A stretch of 47,974 nucleotides of DNA from Brevibacterium permense (GCF_025506275.1 NZ_QYCP01000071.1:1-47974); one strand, 5' to 3'. Numbered from the stretch's first letter, positions 17,149 to 27,094 are shown. Numbers and translations: made by a program. The notes: a model not told the origin generated them from the sequence alone.

Positions 17149-17189
17149 CGCGGAAGGGCCCCGGTCGTTGTGACCGGGGCCCTTCCGCG
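17149..17189. terminator. Bidirectional GC-rich hairpin terminator
   Basis: A perfect 18-bp stem with a 5-nt loop lies between the convergent ferritin-like and DUF3107 genes. It shares the core GGAAGGGCCCCG-type sequence with the helicase terminator. Confidence 0.85.
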
Positions 17190-17199
17190 CAGGCGCAGC

Positions 17200-17421
17200 T
17201 CAGGCGCTGAAGCCCACGCGGCGTGAAGTCTCGGCACCGATTTCGAGGTAGCCGAGCGAAGCGGAGGGAACGTAGACCTGACGGCCTTTCGTATCGGTGA
17301 AGGTCAGCAGCCCATCGGACTGGATCTTCTCTTCGATGCGGGCGGCGAGAGCCTTCGCATCCTCGTCCGTTTCGAGGGTGATCTCGCGCTGAGTCTGCTT
17401 GACGCCGATCTTGATTTCCAT
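17200..17421 (-). CDS. DUF3107 protein (TB9.4-like), 73 aa
   Basis: This small protein matches the actinobacterial DUF3107 family (MEIKIGVKQTQREI..., VYVPSASLGYLEIGAE...RRVGF), known in mycobacteria as TB9.4. Function unknown. It has a good AAGGAG site and lies 120 nt downstream of the TetR gene on the same strand, as in other actinobacteria. Confidence 0.87.
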   Translation of the reverse strand: MEIKIGVKQTQREITLETDEDAKALAARIEEKIQSDGLLTFTDTKGRQVYVPSASLGYLEIGAETSRRVGFSA

Positions 17422-17541
17422 GGTGCTCCTTGTGCCGATGCTCGGTGATCGATGACGGATTGGACTGTGTTCAGCTTAACGTCCGCAGGCTCGGGTTTCT
17501 TCCCCATGGATTCCGCTGAAGGCTGAGCGGCCGGTGGAACG

Positions 17542-18135
17542 TCAGCGATCCGCGAACGACCGCAGTCCGCCCCAGCTCATCTGGGTGAGCAGTTCGACAG
17601 CCGTGTCGACGTCGACACCGCGCTGAGAGTCGATCTGCTTGACGACGACCTCGGCGGTGCCGATGAGAGCCCGGCACAGCAGCTGTGCCTCATCGTCGCT
17701 GAGGCGGGCGAAGTTCTTCAGCGCCGACACGACCCGTGTCGCCGAACTCTCCCGCAGTGCGCGCAGCTTCTGTTCGGCTTTCGGCTCGTAGACGTCCGAA
17801 TTGAAGATGATGACGAACTCTTCGCGGTGTGAGACCACGAAGTCGAAATACGCGCGATAGGTCGCGTGCACCTGCTCATGCGGATCGGTCGTCGATCCCA
17901 GAGCTTCGGCGAGCCGAGAGTCGAGTAGCGCCGCCGAGGAATCTATGAGTGCCAGGTAGAGGTCCTGCTTCGAGTCGAAGTGCTGATAGAGCACGGGCTT
18001 GGACACACCGGCTGCCTCGGCGATCATGTCCATCGAGGTCGTCCGATATCCACGGGTGGCGAAAACGGAGCGTGCGACTCCCACTAATTGGTCGCGGCGC
18101 TGGTCACGGGGCAATCTCTGTTGTGGACTCGACAT
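17542..18135 (-). CDS. TetR-family transcriptional regulator
   Basis: The N-terminal helix-turn-helix (FATRGYRTTSMDMIAEAAGVSKPVLYQHF, about 25-53) is classical TetR, followed by an all-helical ligand domain. It matches the regulator next to DUF3107 and upstream of adnA in mycobacteria (Rv3208 type). Effector and targets unknown. The ATG is preceded by a -10 hexamer 6 nt away, so autoregulation through binding at the start region is possible. Confidence 0.87.
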   Translation of the reverse strand: MSSPQQRLPRDQRRDQLVGVARSVFATRGYRTTSMDMIAEAAGVSKPVLYQHFDSKQDLYLALIDSSAALLDSRLAEALGSTTDPHEQVHATYRAYFDFVVSHREEFVIIFNSDVYEPKAEQKLRALRESSATRVVSALKNFARLSDDEAQLLCRALIGTAEVVVKQIDSQRGVDVDTAVELLTQMSWGGLRSFADR

Positions 18136-18141
18136 TCTTCA

Positions 18142-18147
18142 ATGCTA
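18142..18147 (-). promoter_or_regulatory. -10 element of the TetR gene; leaderless start
   Basis: TAGCAT on the minus strand, then TGAAGA and the ATG at 18135. Confidence 0.45.
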
Positions 18148-18250
18148 CGCGAAGACAGGCTGTGCACCGGGCATCCGCGCTGTCACTTTGACGACGCGCC
18201 GGTCAGGGGCTCGGAAGTCTCATGTCAGCGGGCCGTGATGGAATACGAGT

Positions 18251-21200
18251 ATGGATGAGATGACGCAGCGGATGGGCAGCACCCTGCTCTCCGGCGGCTG
18301 CCTGAATATCATCGGGCGGCCGGGAACCGGGAAGACGACTCTGCTCGAGTCGCTCTACGCACAGCTGGTGTCGACGATCGACCCCGCCTCGGTCCTCGTT
18401 CTCACACCCGACCGCGATCACGCCGATGTGCTGCGCAATCGTCTCGAGCTGCCCGCCGACGCGGTTCTCTCCTCCGCCCCGGCCCGCAGTCTGGCGTCGT
18501 TCGCTTACGGGATCGCTCGTGCCGCACATACGACGCGGACCGGCGAAGACCTCGAATTCATCTCCGGTGCTGATCAGGATGTGTTCCTCGCCGATCTCCT
18601 CGCCGGTCACGAACTCGGTCGTTCCCGCGGCCCGGCGTGGCCGTCGGAGATCACCGCCGAGGTGCGCTCGACCTCGGCCTTTCGAACCGAGGTCCGCGAC
18701 GCGCTCAACCGAGTGATGGAGTTCGACTTCGGAATGCGCACGCCCGACACGTCGCCGGAGATCGCGGAGCACGTGTTCGACTTCGGTCGCAGCGCCCTGG
18801 ATCGTGCCCTTGCCGACAACCCCGACCCTCGGTGGCAGGCCGTGGCTGAGATCCTCGACGAATATCTGGGCATCATGTCCATGCCCGGCTACGGGGGCGT
18901 CGACTCCGCGACCGTTCTCGCTCTTGCCGCGTTCGAGATCCTCCGCGAACCCGCCGAGGTGACGGCCGGGCGATCGTGGACGTTCGCCCCCGACCGATTG
19001 CCCACAGTGGTTCTGGCCGACGGGGTCCAGGACTTCCCTGCCGCCAGTTGGGGAATCCTCGAACAGCTGCGCTCCAGGGGAAGTGCGATCGCTCTGTTCG
19101 GCTCGCCCGAGACGGTGACCGGACGTTTCCACGGAGCCGACGCGTCGATCATCGATCGGGCGACAGCCGAGGCCGGCTTCGAAACGGTCGTGCTCGATCG
19201 CCAGTGGGATGTCGAACCTGCATTGGCGAAGACCATCGACGGCTTCGGAGCCAGGATCACCACGCGCTGGTCGACCGGTCATATGCCGCGCCCACGTCCC
19301 CACGAGGATGCTGTTGATTCTGAGGCTTCCGCTGAGGCGTCGGCGACCGTGGCGCAATCAGCTCCGACAGCGGCACCGGTAGAAGGGCTGTCTCCCGTGT
19401 CATCCGAGCCTGCCGTGGAGACGCACGTATTCGAGGGCAGTGCTTCCGGACACCGATATCTGGCCCGTCGGATCACGAACTTCGTCGAACAGGGGCACAG
19501 CTGGTCCGATGTCGCACTCATCTGCCGCAATTCGTCGAGTGCTCGCGCGATCGCCAATGAGCTGAGAGCCTCAGGTGTCTCGATCGCCACTCTCATGCAG
19601 CCACTCAATGTCGACCCCGCGACCGCACCGCTGTTGGACCTGCTTTCGGTCGCCCCTGATTTCGACGACGACGAGTCGATCGCCGACCTCGCTCTGTCCC
19701 TGGCCGGCAGCATCTACGTCCGCCTCGACCCCGTGCAGATCCGCCGTTTCCGACGAGCAGTGCGCCAACAGTTCCCGGCATCCAACAGCACGGCGTCGCT
19801 GGCTCAGGCACTGCGCAGCCCGATCGACGATTCGTCCCCACAGGGACTGGCCACGATCTCACGGATGCTCCACGCCGCTGCTGAGGTCGGCACCACCGAC
19901 CCCCACCAAGCGCTCTGGAGCATCTGGGACGCGGCCGGAGTCGCTGAGAAATGGCAGACCGAAGCCCTGCGCGACCCGGAATCGGTGACCAACGGCTATC
20001 TCGATTCGGTGCTGCGGCTGTTCGCGCTGGCCGAGAAGATCGCCGACCGCGGCGGTTTCACCGCTCGCTCGTTCGCCGGCATCGTCGCCGAACAGGACAT
20101 CGCACAGGACTCCCTGGCCGATACCGCAGGATTCGCCGACCACGTGCTGGTGGGCACCCCGTCCTCACTGGCCCATGTCCGTGTGCCTCTGGTGATCATC
20201 GCCGAAGTCAACGAAGGCGTCTGGCCGAACCCGAAGCTGCGCGGCGGAATCCTCGGCCTCACCGATCTCACGGCGGTGCTCGCCACGGGTGAGACGGTCA
20301 CGGGTGACCCCGGCTACCACGCGCATGCGAAACGGACGAATCTGCGCGAAGAGGGCGAGCTGTTCTTCACCGCGCTCAGCCGAGCCCAGGAGCACGTGAT
20401 CGTCACCGCCGTCTCCGATGCGGAGACAGAACCGTCCCCGTTCTTCGATGTGCTCACCGCAGGCTCCGCCAAGGGCACCGAGGCGGCCGACGGCTATGCG
20501 ATCACCCACGAGGATGAGCTGCCTCCGCTGACGGTGCCGGAGATGGCAGCACATGCCCGCGCTCATCTGCTGCAAACGGCTGCCGCGGCCGATGTCGAAG
20601 CTACGGGGTCATCGTCGGCGCTTGTGGACGCCACCGCGACCGAAAGCTCCGAAAGCTCTGCGATTCCGGACGCGGATACGCAGTCATGGGCGGCGCTGAT
20701 GCGGGCGCTCTCAGCTGGCGGCGGGGCGGTGGGGTCACCGACCCAGTGGCGCGAGGCTGAGGACATCACCACGAATGAGCCGCTCTTCACCGACTCCGAT
20801 ACGGTTCGCGTCTCACCCTCACAGGTCGAAGCATTCACCGACTGCTCTCTGCGGTGGTTCCTCACCCGCAACGGTGGTGACCGCCCGATGTCGACAGCCC
20901 AAAGTCTCGGAACCATCATCCACGCCGCCGCCGAGAACTATCCGGAGGGCCCCACCTCCGCGATCCGCAGCTTCGTGGAAACTGAGTTCGCGTCCTTGGA
21001 ATTCGACGCAGCATGGGAACGCGAACGGGAATTCGACGTGGCGATGAACATGGCCGACCGTCTCGGCGACTACATCAAGAAGACTCCGGGCCGCCTCGTC
21101 GGAGTCGAAGCACAGGTCTATGCGGTCGGTGTCGACTCGAACGGACGTGAGTGGAAGGTCACCGGACGCCTCGACCGAGTCGAGGAGGTTGAGGGCGGAC

Positions 21201-21571
21201 TGCGCATCGTCGACTTCAAGACCGGCAGGAACGTCGTCGCCGGCAAGGAGATGGACCGGCATGCGCAGCTTGGTGTGTATCAGGAAGCCATCAATTCCGG
21301 GACCATCAGGATCGGTGAGGACCAGGAGCTCGATGCACACGCTTTCGGCGCTGAACTCGTTTTCCTGCGCAAGTCGGCTCGCACCGTTCGGGAGCAGTCG
21401 GCGCTCGACATCGATGAGAACCCCGACTGGGCGCGTGAACTCATCGACGACGTGTCCGGCAGGATGCGTGCCGCGAGCTTCCCTGCACGGGTCGACCCGC
21501 AGAAGTGCAAGTCGTGCCCCGTCCGATCATCGTGCCCGGCGATCGGCCCGAAGATGTTGGAGGAGAACTGA
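18251..21571 (+). CDS. adnA: AdnA-type helicase-nuclease subunit
   Basis: This 1106-residue protein has a UvrD-like motor (Walker A GRPGTGKTT, 22-30) and a C-terminal RecB-like nuclease with an iron-sulfur staple. The four probable cluster cysteines are Cys865 (TDCSLRW) and the C-terminal trio Cys1086, Cys1089, Cys1095 (CKSCPVRSSC). Nuclease residues are visible in GRLDRVEE...LRIVDFKTGR. In mycobacteria AdnA and AdnB form the heterodimer that resects DNA double-strand ends. Ser/Ala-rich linkers near 355-395 and 780-830 look disordered. The ATG at 18251 is the first in frame after a stop. It overlaps adnB. Confidence 0.9.
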   Translation: MDEMTQRMGSTLLSGGCLNIIGRPGTGKTTLLESLYAQLVSTIDPASVLVLTPDRDHADVLRNRLELPADAVLSSAPARSLASFAYGIARAAHTTRTGEDLEFISGADQDVFLADLLAGHELGRSRGPAWPSEITAEVRSTSAFRTEVRDALNRVMEFDFGMRTPDTSPEIAEHVFDFGRSALDRALADNPDPRWQAVAEILDEYLGIMSMPGYGGVDSATVLALAAFEILREPAEVTAGRSWTFAPDRLPTVVLADGVQDFPAASWGILEQLRSRGSAIALFGSPETVTGRFHGADASIIDRATAEAGFETVVLDRQWDVEPALAKTIDGFGARITTRWSTGHMPRPRPHEDAVDSEASAEASATVAQSAPTAAPVEGLSPVSSEPAVETHVFEGSASGHRYLARRITNFVEQGHSWSDVALICRNSSSARAIANELRASGVSIATLMQPLNVDPATAPLLDLLSVAPDFDDDESIADLALSLAGSIYVRLDPVQIRRFRRAVRQQFPASNSTASLAQALRSPIDDSSPQGLATISRMLHAAAEVGTTDPHQALWSIWDAAGVAEKWQTEALRDPESVTNGYLDSVLRLFALAEKIADRGGFTARSFAGIVAEQDIAQDSLADTAGFADHVLVGTPSSLAHVRVPLVIIAEVNEGVWPNPKLRGGILGLTDLTAVLATGETVTGDPGYHAHAKRTNLREEGELFFTALSRAQEHVIVTAVSDAETEPSPFFDVLTAGSAKGTEAADGYAITHEDELPPLTVPEMAAHARAHLLQTAAAADVEATGSSSALVDATATESSESSAIPDADTQSWAALMRALSAGGGAVGSPTQWREAEDITTNEPLFTDSDTVRVSPSQVEAFTDCSLRWFLTRNGGDRPMSTAQSLGTIIHAAAENYPEGPTSAIRSFVETEFASLEFDAAWEREREFDVAMNMADRLGDYIKKTPGRLVGVEAQVYAVGVDSNGREWKVTGRLDRVEEVEGGLRIVDFKTGRNVVAGKEMDRHAQLGVYQEAINSGTIRIGEDQELDAHAFGAELVFLRKSARTVREQSALDIDENPDWARELIDDVSGRMRAASFPARVDPQKCKSCPVRSSCPAIGPKMLEEN

Positions 21572-24500
21572 TGCGCTTCACCGCCGAGCAGCTTGCCGAG
21601 CTCACGGCTGCCGACCCCGCCCAGGCCTTCCCTCCGAGCCCAGAGCAGAAGGTGATCATCGAGGCCGACCCGGCACAGTCGATGAAAGTCACCGCCGGGG
21701 CCGGATCAGGAAAGACCACAGTCATCTCTCAGCGAGTGGTGTGGCTGGTCGCCAACGAGTTCGTCTCTCCCGAAGAGATCCTCGGCCTGACCTTCACCCG
21801 CAAAGCCGTCGGAGAACTCAGCGGACGCATCCGAGTGCTTCTGTCGCGTCTGCGGCACAACCTCGGCCGGGGTCAGGACCTTTCCCTGCCCGGTCTCGAC
21901 AATCCGACCGTGTCAACATACAACTCGTATGCCGCGTCCCTCGTCAGCGAACACGGGGTGAGCATCGGCATCGAACCCGAAACTGTCCTCCTCGATGACG
22001 CCGCAGCACACACCATCGCCGGGACTCTCATCGATTCGACACCACCCGACGAGATCCCCGGCGATTTCTCCCGCGAGACGATGATCGCCGACGTCATCGC
22101 CCTGGCGGGGCAGATGAATGATCACGGCCGTGATGTCGACGACGTCACGGACTATCTCGAGCAGTGTCTGGCTGCCCTGATGTCCAGCAAGGGCAAGCCC
22201 GTCGATCCCAATGGACGACGGGCGAAACTCGAAGCGAAGATCCGAACGGCCCGACTGGCTGACGCCTATATGCGCGCGAAACGGCGCAATCTGGCCATGG
22301 ACTTCTCTGACCAGGTGCGTTTCGCCCAACGCATCCTCGACGAGGTGCCCGCCGCAGCCGAGACCGAGAGAGCCAGGTGGAAGATCGTCCTCCTCGACGA
22401 GTTCCAAGACACCTCGGTGGCTCAGCTGAAGCTCTTGCGCGACCTCTTCCACTCCACCGCAGTGACCGCAGTCGGTGATCCCCGACAGGCAATCTACGGT
22501 TGGCGCGGCGCCAGCGCCGACAACATGGTGCGTTTCTCATCGGACTTCAGCGACGTCGAATCCCTGTCACTGAGCACAAGTTGGCGCAACGACCGCTCGA
22601 TCCTGCAGGTGGCCAACCGCATTGCCGCCGGACTTGCTGACAGGAGCGAGTCCCCACTGTCGGCTCGCGATGGTGCGGGGGAGGGCGAAGTCAGCGTCGA
22701 GATCAGCTCGGGTGCTCACGATCCCGATTTCCTCACCGCAGGCCTGCGCGCACTCACGGAATGGTTCCATACGGTCCCCGCAGGGTCGTCGAAAGCCGTG
22801 CTGTGCCGCAAACGTGCCCACTTCGCGCCGGTCGCGGCGGCGCTGGAAGCCGCCGGATTCGCTGTGCACGTGCACGGTTCCTCCGGGCTGCTGACCGATC
22901 CCTTCGTCGCAGATCTGCGCGCGGTGCTCACCGCTGCGGTCGATCCTATGGCCGGCGACGAGATCATGAGGCTCGTCAGCGGACGCATGCTCGGCCTCGG
23001 CGCAAGCGACATCGCGGGGCTGCAGGCCTTCACTCGCCGTCAGACCGAGCGGCGAGCATCCGAGCGAGCCGAACCGGCCGCCGAGGAGGTCATCGCCGAA
23101 GCCATCGACCAGGCGACGATCGTCGAAGGCATCGATGAGCTCATCGAAGTGCGGCGCGTCCTCGACCAAGGAGCGCGGACAGCTGCTGACAGGGGACTCA
23201 TCGCTGACTATCAGCAGTCCGGTCTGAGCTCGGAGGCACTGCATCGTCTGGTCCGGTTGGCTCGCGCGCTGCGGGCCACCCGGTCGGGAACGGGCACCGT
23301 GGCCTCGATCATCCGCACTGCGATGTCCGAGACCGGAATCGATTCGGATATCTGGGGCCTCAGCGATTCGCTGCGCAATCTGCACAGAGCCTCCGTCGAC
23401 GCATTCCTCTCCGCGGCCAGCCAGTACTCGGCCACCGATGACAAACCCTCGATCACAGGCTTCCTGTCCTGGCTCAGTCTCATGGAAGCTCACGATGCGC
23501 TGAGCGTCGCCGAGCCGACGACGGCAGCCGACGCGATCAACATCATGACCGTCCATGCCTCGAAGGGTCTGGAGTTCGACGCCGTCGCCGTTCCCTCTCT
23601 GGTGGTCAAGGACTTTCCCACCGAGCCGCGGGACAAGGAAGGGTGGATGGATCGCACGGCTCTCCCGTACCCGTTGCGCGGTGACCGCGCACACCTCGTC
23701 AACTTCGACCTGCGGGAGGCCGAATTCGACACGAAGAAGGCCCTGGATGAGTGGATCGGAGACTTCATCCGTCCACGAATTGCCGACGCGCACGAGGGGG
23801 AGGAGCGGCGCCTCGCCTACGTGGCGTTCACCCGTGCGAAGAGGCATCTGTGGCTCGGGGCGGAACTGATGGGTCCGCGCGCGGTTCCCGACCACCCCTC
23901 GCCCTTCCTCACCGAAGCGATCGAAGCCTTGGGCCTCGAAGTGGAGATTCCGGAACCTGCCGACGACACGGCGGAGGACCGCATCGAGACCACTCCCTGG
24001 CCGGTGCCGCGCACGAAGCAGGTCGCCGCCGCACAGCGAGCCGCCAGTTGGGTCGAAGCGAGCCCGGACGTCAGCTTGGAGACCTTGGCCGAGAATCCGG
24101 GAACGATCGGGCGCTTCGCCGCTCAGGCACTGCGCATCGGTGACCGGCCCGAAGCGGTGTCCGCTGCGGCCATGCCCGACCGTCTGTCGGCAACGGCCCT
24201 GGTCGCATGGAGGAGGGACCCGCAGGGTTTCCGTACGCAGACCCTGCGTCCGATCCCGGCTCCGCCCAGTCGGGCGGCCGAGATCGGAACGACCTTTCAT
24301 TCCTGGGTGGAACAGCACTTCGGCCAGTCGAGCATCGATATCGGCGAAGACGAATCGGTGAGACCGATCGACGCCGCGACGGTCGAACGGCTGCAGGCGA
24401 CGTTCTCAGCCTCCGAGTTCGCTACGCGTCGGGCCGACCATGTGGAGATGTCCTTCGAACTCGTCCTCGGCAGATTCCGGGTGCCGGGGAAGATCGATGC

Positions 24501-24750
24501 GGTCTTCATCACCGGGGACCATGCCGAGGTTGTGGATTGGAAGACCTCGAAGAAACCCGATGCGGCAGTGCTCGAAGTGATGAAATGGCAGCTGGCGCTC
24601 TACCGGTTCGCGATTCTCAGGGTGCATCCGGAGATCGCCGAGGTGACGGGGACGTTCTACTTCGTCGGCAGTGACGACATCGTGCAGTTCACCGACCTGC
24701 CTGATGAGGCCGAAGTCGTCGAATGGCTGGAAGCCAACGACATGGGCTGA
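21571..24750 (+). CDS. adnB: AdnB-type helicase-nuclease subunit
   Basis: This 1059-residue SF1 helicase has Walker A TAGAGSGKTT (41-50), Walker B LLDEFQDTS, QAIYGWRGA (motif III), MTVHASKGLEF (motif V) and YVAFTRAKRHL (motif VI). A C-terminal nuclease shows GTTFHSWVEQHF, PGKIDAVF and VVDWKTSKKP, the D...E/D-x-K active site. No cysteine staple is seen in this subunit. In the mycobacterial complex AdnB supplies the main translocating motor and a second nuclease. The ATG at 21571 overlaps the adnA stop by 1 nt (TGATG) behind AGGAG, ensuring linked synthesis. Confidence 0.92.
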   Translation: MRFTAEQLAELTAADPAQAFPPSPEQKVIIEADPAQSMKVTAGAGSGKTTVISQRVVWLVANEFVSPEEILGLTFTRKAVGELSGRIRVLLSRLRHNLGRGQDLSLPGLDNPTVSTYNSYAASLVSEHGVSIGIEPETVLLDDAAAHTIAGTLIDSTPPDEIPGDFSRETMIADVIALAGQMNDHGRDVDDVTDYLEQCLAALMSSKGKPVDPNGRRAKLEAKIRTARLADAYMRAKRRNLAMDFSDQVRFAQRILDEVPAAAETERARWKIVLLDEFQDTSVAQLKLLRDLFHSTAVTAVGDPRQAIYGWRGASADNMVRFSSDFSDVESLSLSTSWRNDRSILQVANRIAAGLADRSESPLSARDGAGEGEVSVEISSGAHDPDFLTAGLRALTEWFHTVPAGSSKAVLCRKRAHFAPVAAALEAAGFAVHVHGSSGLLTDPFVADLRAVLTAAVDPMAGDEIMRLVSGRMLGLGASDIAGLQAFTRRQTERRASERAEPAAEEVIAEAIDQATIVEGIDELIEVRRVLDQGARTAADRGLIADYQQSGLSSEALHRLVRLARALRATRSGTGTVASIIRTAMSETGIDSDIWGLSDSLRNLHRASVDAFLSAASQYSATDDKPSITGFLSWLSLMEAHDALSVAEPTTAADAINIMTVHASKGLEFDAVAVPSLVVKDFPTEPRDKEGWMDRTALPYPLRGDRAHLVNFDLREAEFDTKKALDEWIGDFIRPRIADAHEGEERRLAYVAFTRAKRHLWLGAELMGPRAVPDHPSPFLTEAIEALGLEVEIPEPADDTAEDRIETTPWPVPRTKQVAAAQRAASWVEASPDVSLETLAENPGTIGRFAAQALRIGDRPEAVSAAAMPDRLSATALVAWRRDPQGFRTQTLRPIPAPPSRAAEIGTTFHSWVEQHFGQSSIDIGEDESVRPIDAATVERLQATFSASEFATRRADHVEMSFELVLGRFRVPGKIDAVFITGDHAEVVDWKTSKKPDAAVLEVMKWQLALYRFAILRVHPEIAEVTGTFYFVGSDDIVQFTDLPDEAEVVEWLEANDMG

Positions 24751-24752
24751 GA

Positions 24753-25979
24753 TCAGCGGATCCGGCCGGTCTCTTCCCCGTCATCAGTTTCGTCGGCGTC
24801 CCGAGTCGGCTCTGTCCGCACCTGCGATCCCGGCTCAAAGTCGAACTCCGAATCGTCATCCGAGGGCGCCGACGGAGGCTGAGCTCCGGGAATGAACACA
24901 TCGGGGGCTGCGGTCTCCGTGATCGCGGCTTCCACGTCGGGAGCATCAGCCGCTGCCGGGGCAGAGGAACGCGGGGCCGCTCCGCGAGTGTCTCCACCGT
25001 CTGCAGGTTCGGTTGCGGAAACAGAAGTCGGTTCCTCAGCAGAGGCGGCTGCATCGGCGGAGGAACCGAACAGGACCTCATTGAACGAGCTGAGGAGCCC
25101 GGCGGCATCCTCGACGGCGGTCTCATCCCCGGAGTCGACCGCCTCGAGCAGCCAGTCGAGCACCGCGAATTCGGCCAACAGCTCGGCGCGGGCAATGACA
25201 TGCTCGTCGGCGCGGGGTCGGGAATTGCGGTACTCCTCGTAGAAGGTCGGCAGGGCGGCAGGATCGATCAGCGCGGAGGCCGCCGCCAGATCGATGGCCG
25301 GATCGGCGACGCGCAGACGACCGATCTCGGCGAGTGCGAGCACTCGCTCCTGATCGGTATAGACGCTCGTCTCATCAAGAGAGCCGTGGATGGGCGTGGC
25401 GAGGAAATGCCAGAGCGCCACCTTCTCGAATTCCTCCTCCCAATGCTGCAGCAGAGACGACGGGACTCTTCCGGTGCTCGCCGCCTGATCGAGGCGCTCA
25501 AGGATGAGGAACTGTGATCGAGAGGGATCCTCCACCGGGAAACCGGCATCGGCGACGGGCTCGGGCGCAGCCGAATGCAGAGTCGCCAGAGCCTGGGCCA
25601 GCGAACTGGCCCGCGCAGTGTCGGAGATGGGCACATCTCCCAGAGGCGCACCCGGCAGCGGATCGGCCAGTGTCACAGTCGTCGGGGACGACGTGTCGAA
25701 ATAGTCGGCGTCCACCTCGGTGATGGCCCGCAGACGCGGCCATACGAAGTCAGCGTGTGGATACATGGACTCGTAGATTCGTCCCGCCTCGGCTGCTGAG
25801 CCGATGTCCGCGGTCCGATCGAGCTGGGTCTGAGCCGTTGCGACGAGCTGCTGATCGTCATCGCCGAGTAGGACTCTGACTCCGGCATCCAGCGGCGGCA
25901 GGGGTGTCCATGTCGTCGGGACGAAGCCGTCGAGCATCGTCGCCGCGATCGCAGTCAACTTGAGCGCCTTGGTATCCAC
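24753..25979 (-). CDS. Phosphotransferase (aminoglycoside/macrolide kinase-like fold)
   Basis: A 408-residue protein of the APH-like kinase superfamily found between adnB and nudC in several actinobacteria. The catalytic-loop equivalent is ATPIHGSLDETSVY, with LALAEIGRLRVADPAIDLA following it as the metal-binding region. The usual HGDLxxxN reads HGSLDET, so activity is doubtful. The last 100 residues are an acidic, Ala/Ser-rich, probably disordered tail. The GTG at 25979 is chosen because TAGATT lies 7 nt upstream and residues before it are unconserved. The stop falls 2 nt from the adnB stop (convergent). Confidence 0.7.
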   Translation of the reverse strand: MDTKALKLTAIAATMLDGFVPTTWTPLPPLDAGVRVLLGDDDQQLVATAQTQLDRTADIGSAAEAGRIYESMYPHADFVWPRLRAITEVDADYFDTSSPTTVTLADPLPGAPLGDVPISDTARASSLAQALATLHSAAPEPVADAGFPVEDPSRSQFLILERLDQAASTGRVPSSLLQHWEEEFEKVALWHFLATPIHGSLDETSVYTDQERVLALAEIGRLRVADPAIDLAAASALIDPAALPTFYEEYRNSRPRADEHVIARAELLAEFAVLDWLLEAVDSGDETAVEDAAGLLSSFNEVLFGSSADAAASAEEPTSVSATEPADGGDTRGAAPRSSAPAAADAPDVEAAITETAAPDVFIPGAQPPSAPSDDDSEFDFEPGSQVRTEPTRDADETDDGEETGRIR

Positions 25980-25986
25980 CTTCCCC

Positions 25987-25992
25987 AATCTA
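25987..25992 (-). promoter_or_regulatory. -10 element of the phosphotransferase gene; leaderless GTG start
   Basis: TAGATT on the minus strand, 7 nt before the GTG at 25979. Confidence 0.42.
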
Positions 25993-26103
25993 CCGTCTGG
26001 GTTCGGCTGAGACACGGGACTCGCCGTCGAGCGTGTCTGCCGAGGGAACATTCGGGCCCTGTCAGGCATTCACGGTCACGGTCGTCGTGTCAGGACGCTG
26101 AGA

Positions 26104-26109
26104 TATCGT
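26104..26109 (+). promoter_or_regulatory. -10 element of nudC; leaderless start
   Basis: TATCGT lies 7 nt before the ATG at 26117. Confidence 0.42.
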
Positions 26110-26116
26110 GGAGGGC

Positions 26117-27094
26117 ATGAAGCCATTGCCTCCAGTGCAGCCGATCAGCCTCGCCCGACACGGAATCGATCGGGACCATCTGACTCGGGGCCAAGACGGA
26201 GAACTCAGCGAGATCTGGGCCTCAGGGGCCCGCGCCGTCTTCGAACATCGCGGATCGCTGCTCGTCGCCGGTGGTGGGCTCTTCCTGACCGACTGCGAAG
26301 CTGTGCCGGAGGGTCAGACGGAGGTCTACCTCGGACAAGACCCACAGGGCACCCGCTATATCGGAGTGTCCTTGGACGACGACGGTCGCAGCCACGTCGA
26401 TTCCCGATTGGACGCCTCGCGCGCCCGGGACGCCACCGATCTGCTGACCGCGCCGGGAGAGGGGATCGACAGTTCCGAACCCGTCTGGCTCCCCCTGCGT
26501 CATCTCGCCGAAGCCCTTGACGATGTGCAGGTATCCTTGGCCTGCGAGATCGTCGGTTTGGGAAACTGGCATCGTGCACACCGGTTCTCCCCGCGTACCG
26601 GCACCCCGACCACTCCGATCATGGGCGGATGGGTCCGCCGCGATCCGGAGACCGGAAGCGAACACTTTCCCCGCACCGATCCGGCAGTCATCGTCGTCAT
26701 CGTCAACACCGATGAGGACGGAGTCGAACGTGTCCTGTTGGGAAACAACGCCGCCTGGGAATCCGACCGGTATTCGCTCCTGGCCGGATTCGTCGAACCG
26801 GGTGAGACACTCGAGCACGCGGTGATCCGCGAGATCTGGGAAGAAGCTCATCTCGAAGTCACTGAACCGCGGTATCTGGGCTCTCAGCCGTGGCCGTTTC
26901 CCTGTTCGCTCATGCTCGGCTTCTCGGCCGTCGCTCCCAGCCGAGACTTCGCCGCCGACGAGGCGGAGATCGCCTCGCTGCGCTGGTTCACCCGGACGGA
27001 GCTGCGCGCTGCCATTGCGAACGGCGAGGTGCGCGCTCCCTCGACGATCTCCATCGCCGGTCAGCTCCTGTACAGCTGGTTGGACAACGCATGA
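26117..27094 (+). CDS. nudC: NAD(+)/NADH pyrophosphatase NudC, zinc-ribbon cysteines lost
   Basis: The Nudix box runs from residue 224 to 248 (GFVEPGETLEHA...REIWEEAH) and is followed by SQPWPFP (256-262), the NudC signature. Such enzymes split NADH, and NAD caps on RNA, into NMN and AMP. The preceding zinc ribbon (157-185) reads FSPRTGTPT...HFPRTDPAV: all four ligand cysteines of the usual FCxxCG...CxxC pattern are replaced, while the flanking GxPT and PRxDPAV remain. A GTG at 26108 is also in frame. The stop overlaps the uvrD2 ATG (ATGA). Confidence 0.89.
   Translation: MKPLPPVQPISLARHGIDRDHLTRGQDGELSEIWASGARAVFEHRGSLLVAGGGLFLTDCEAVPEGQTEVYLGQDPQGTRYIGVSLDDDGRSHVDSRLDASRARDATDLLTAPGEGIDSSEPVWLPLRHLAEALDDVQVSLACEIVGLGNWHRAHRFSPRTGTPTTPIMGGWVRRDPETGSEHFPRTDPAVIVVIVNTDEDGVERVLLGNNAAWESDRYSLLAGFVEPGETLEHAVIREIWEEAHLEVTEPRYLGSQPWPFPCSLMLGFSAVAPSRDFAADEAEIASLRWFTRTELRAAIANGEVRAPSTISIAGQLLYSWLDNA

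Noticed and set aside
22567..24318. Minus-strand open frame of 583 codons
   Set aside because: Antisense to adnB, whose helicase and nuclease motifs are complete in the plus strand.
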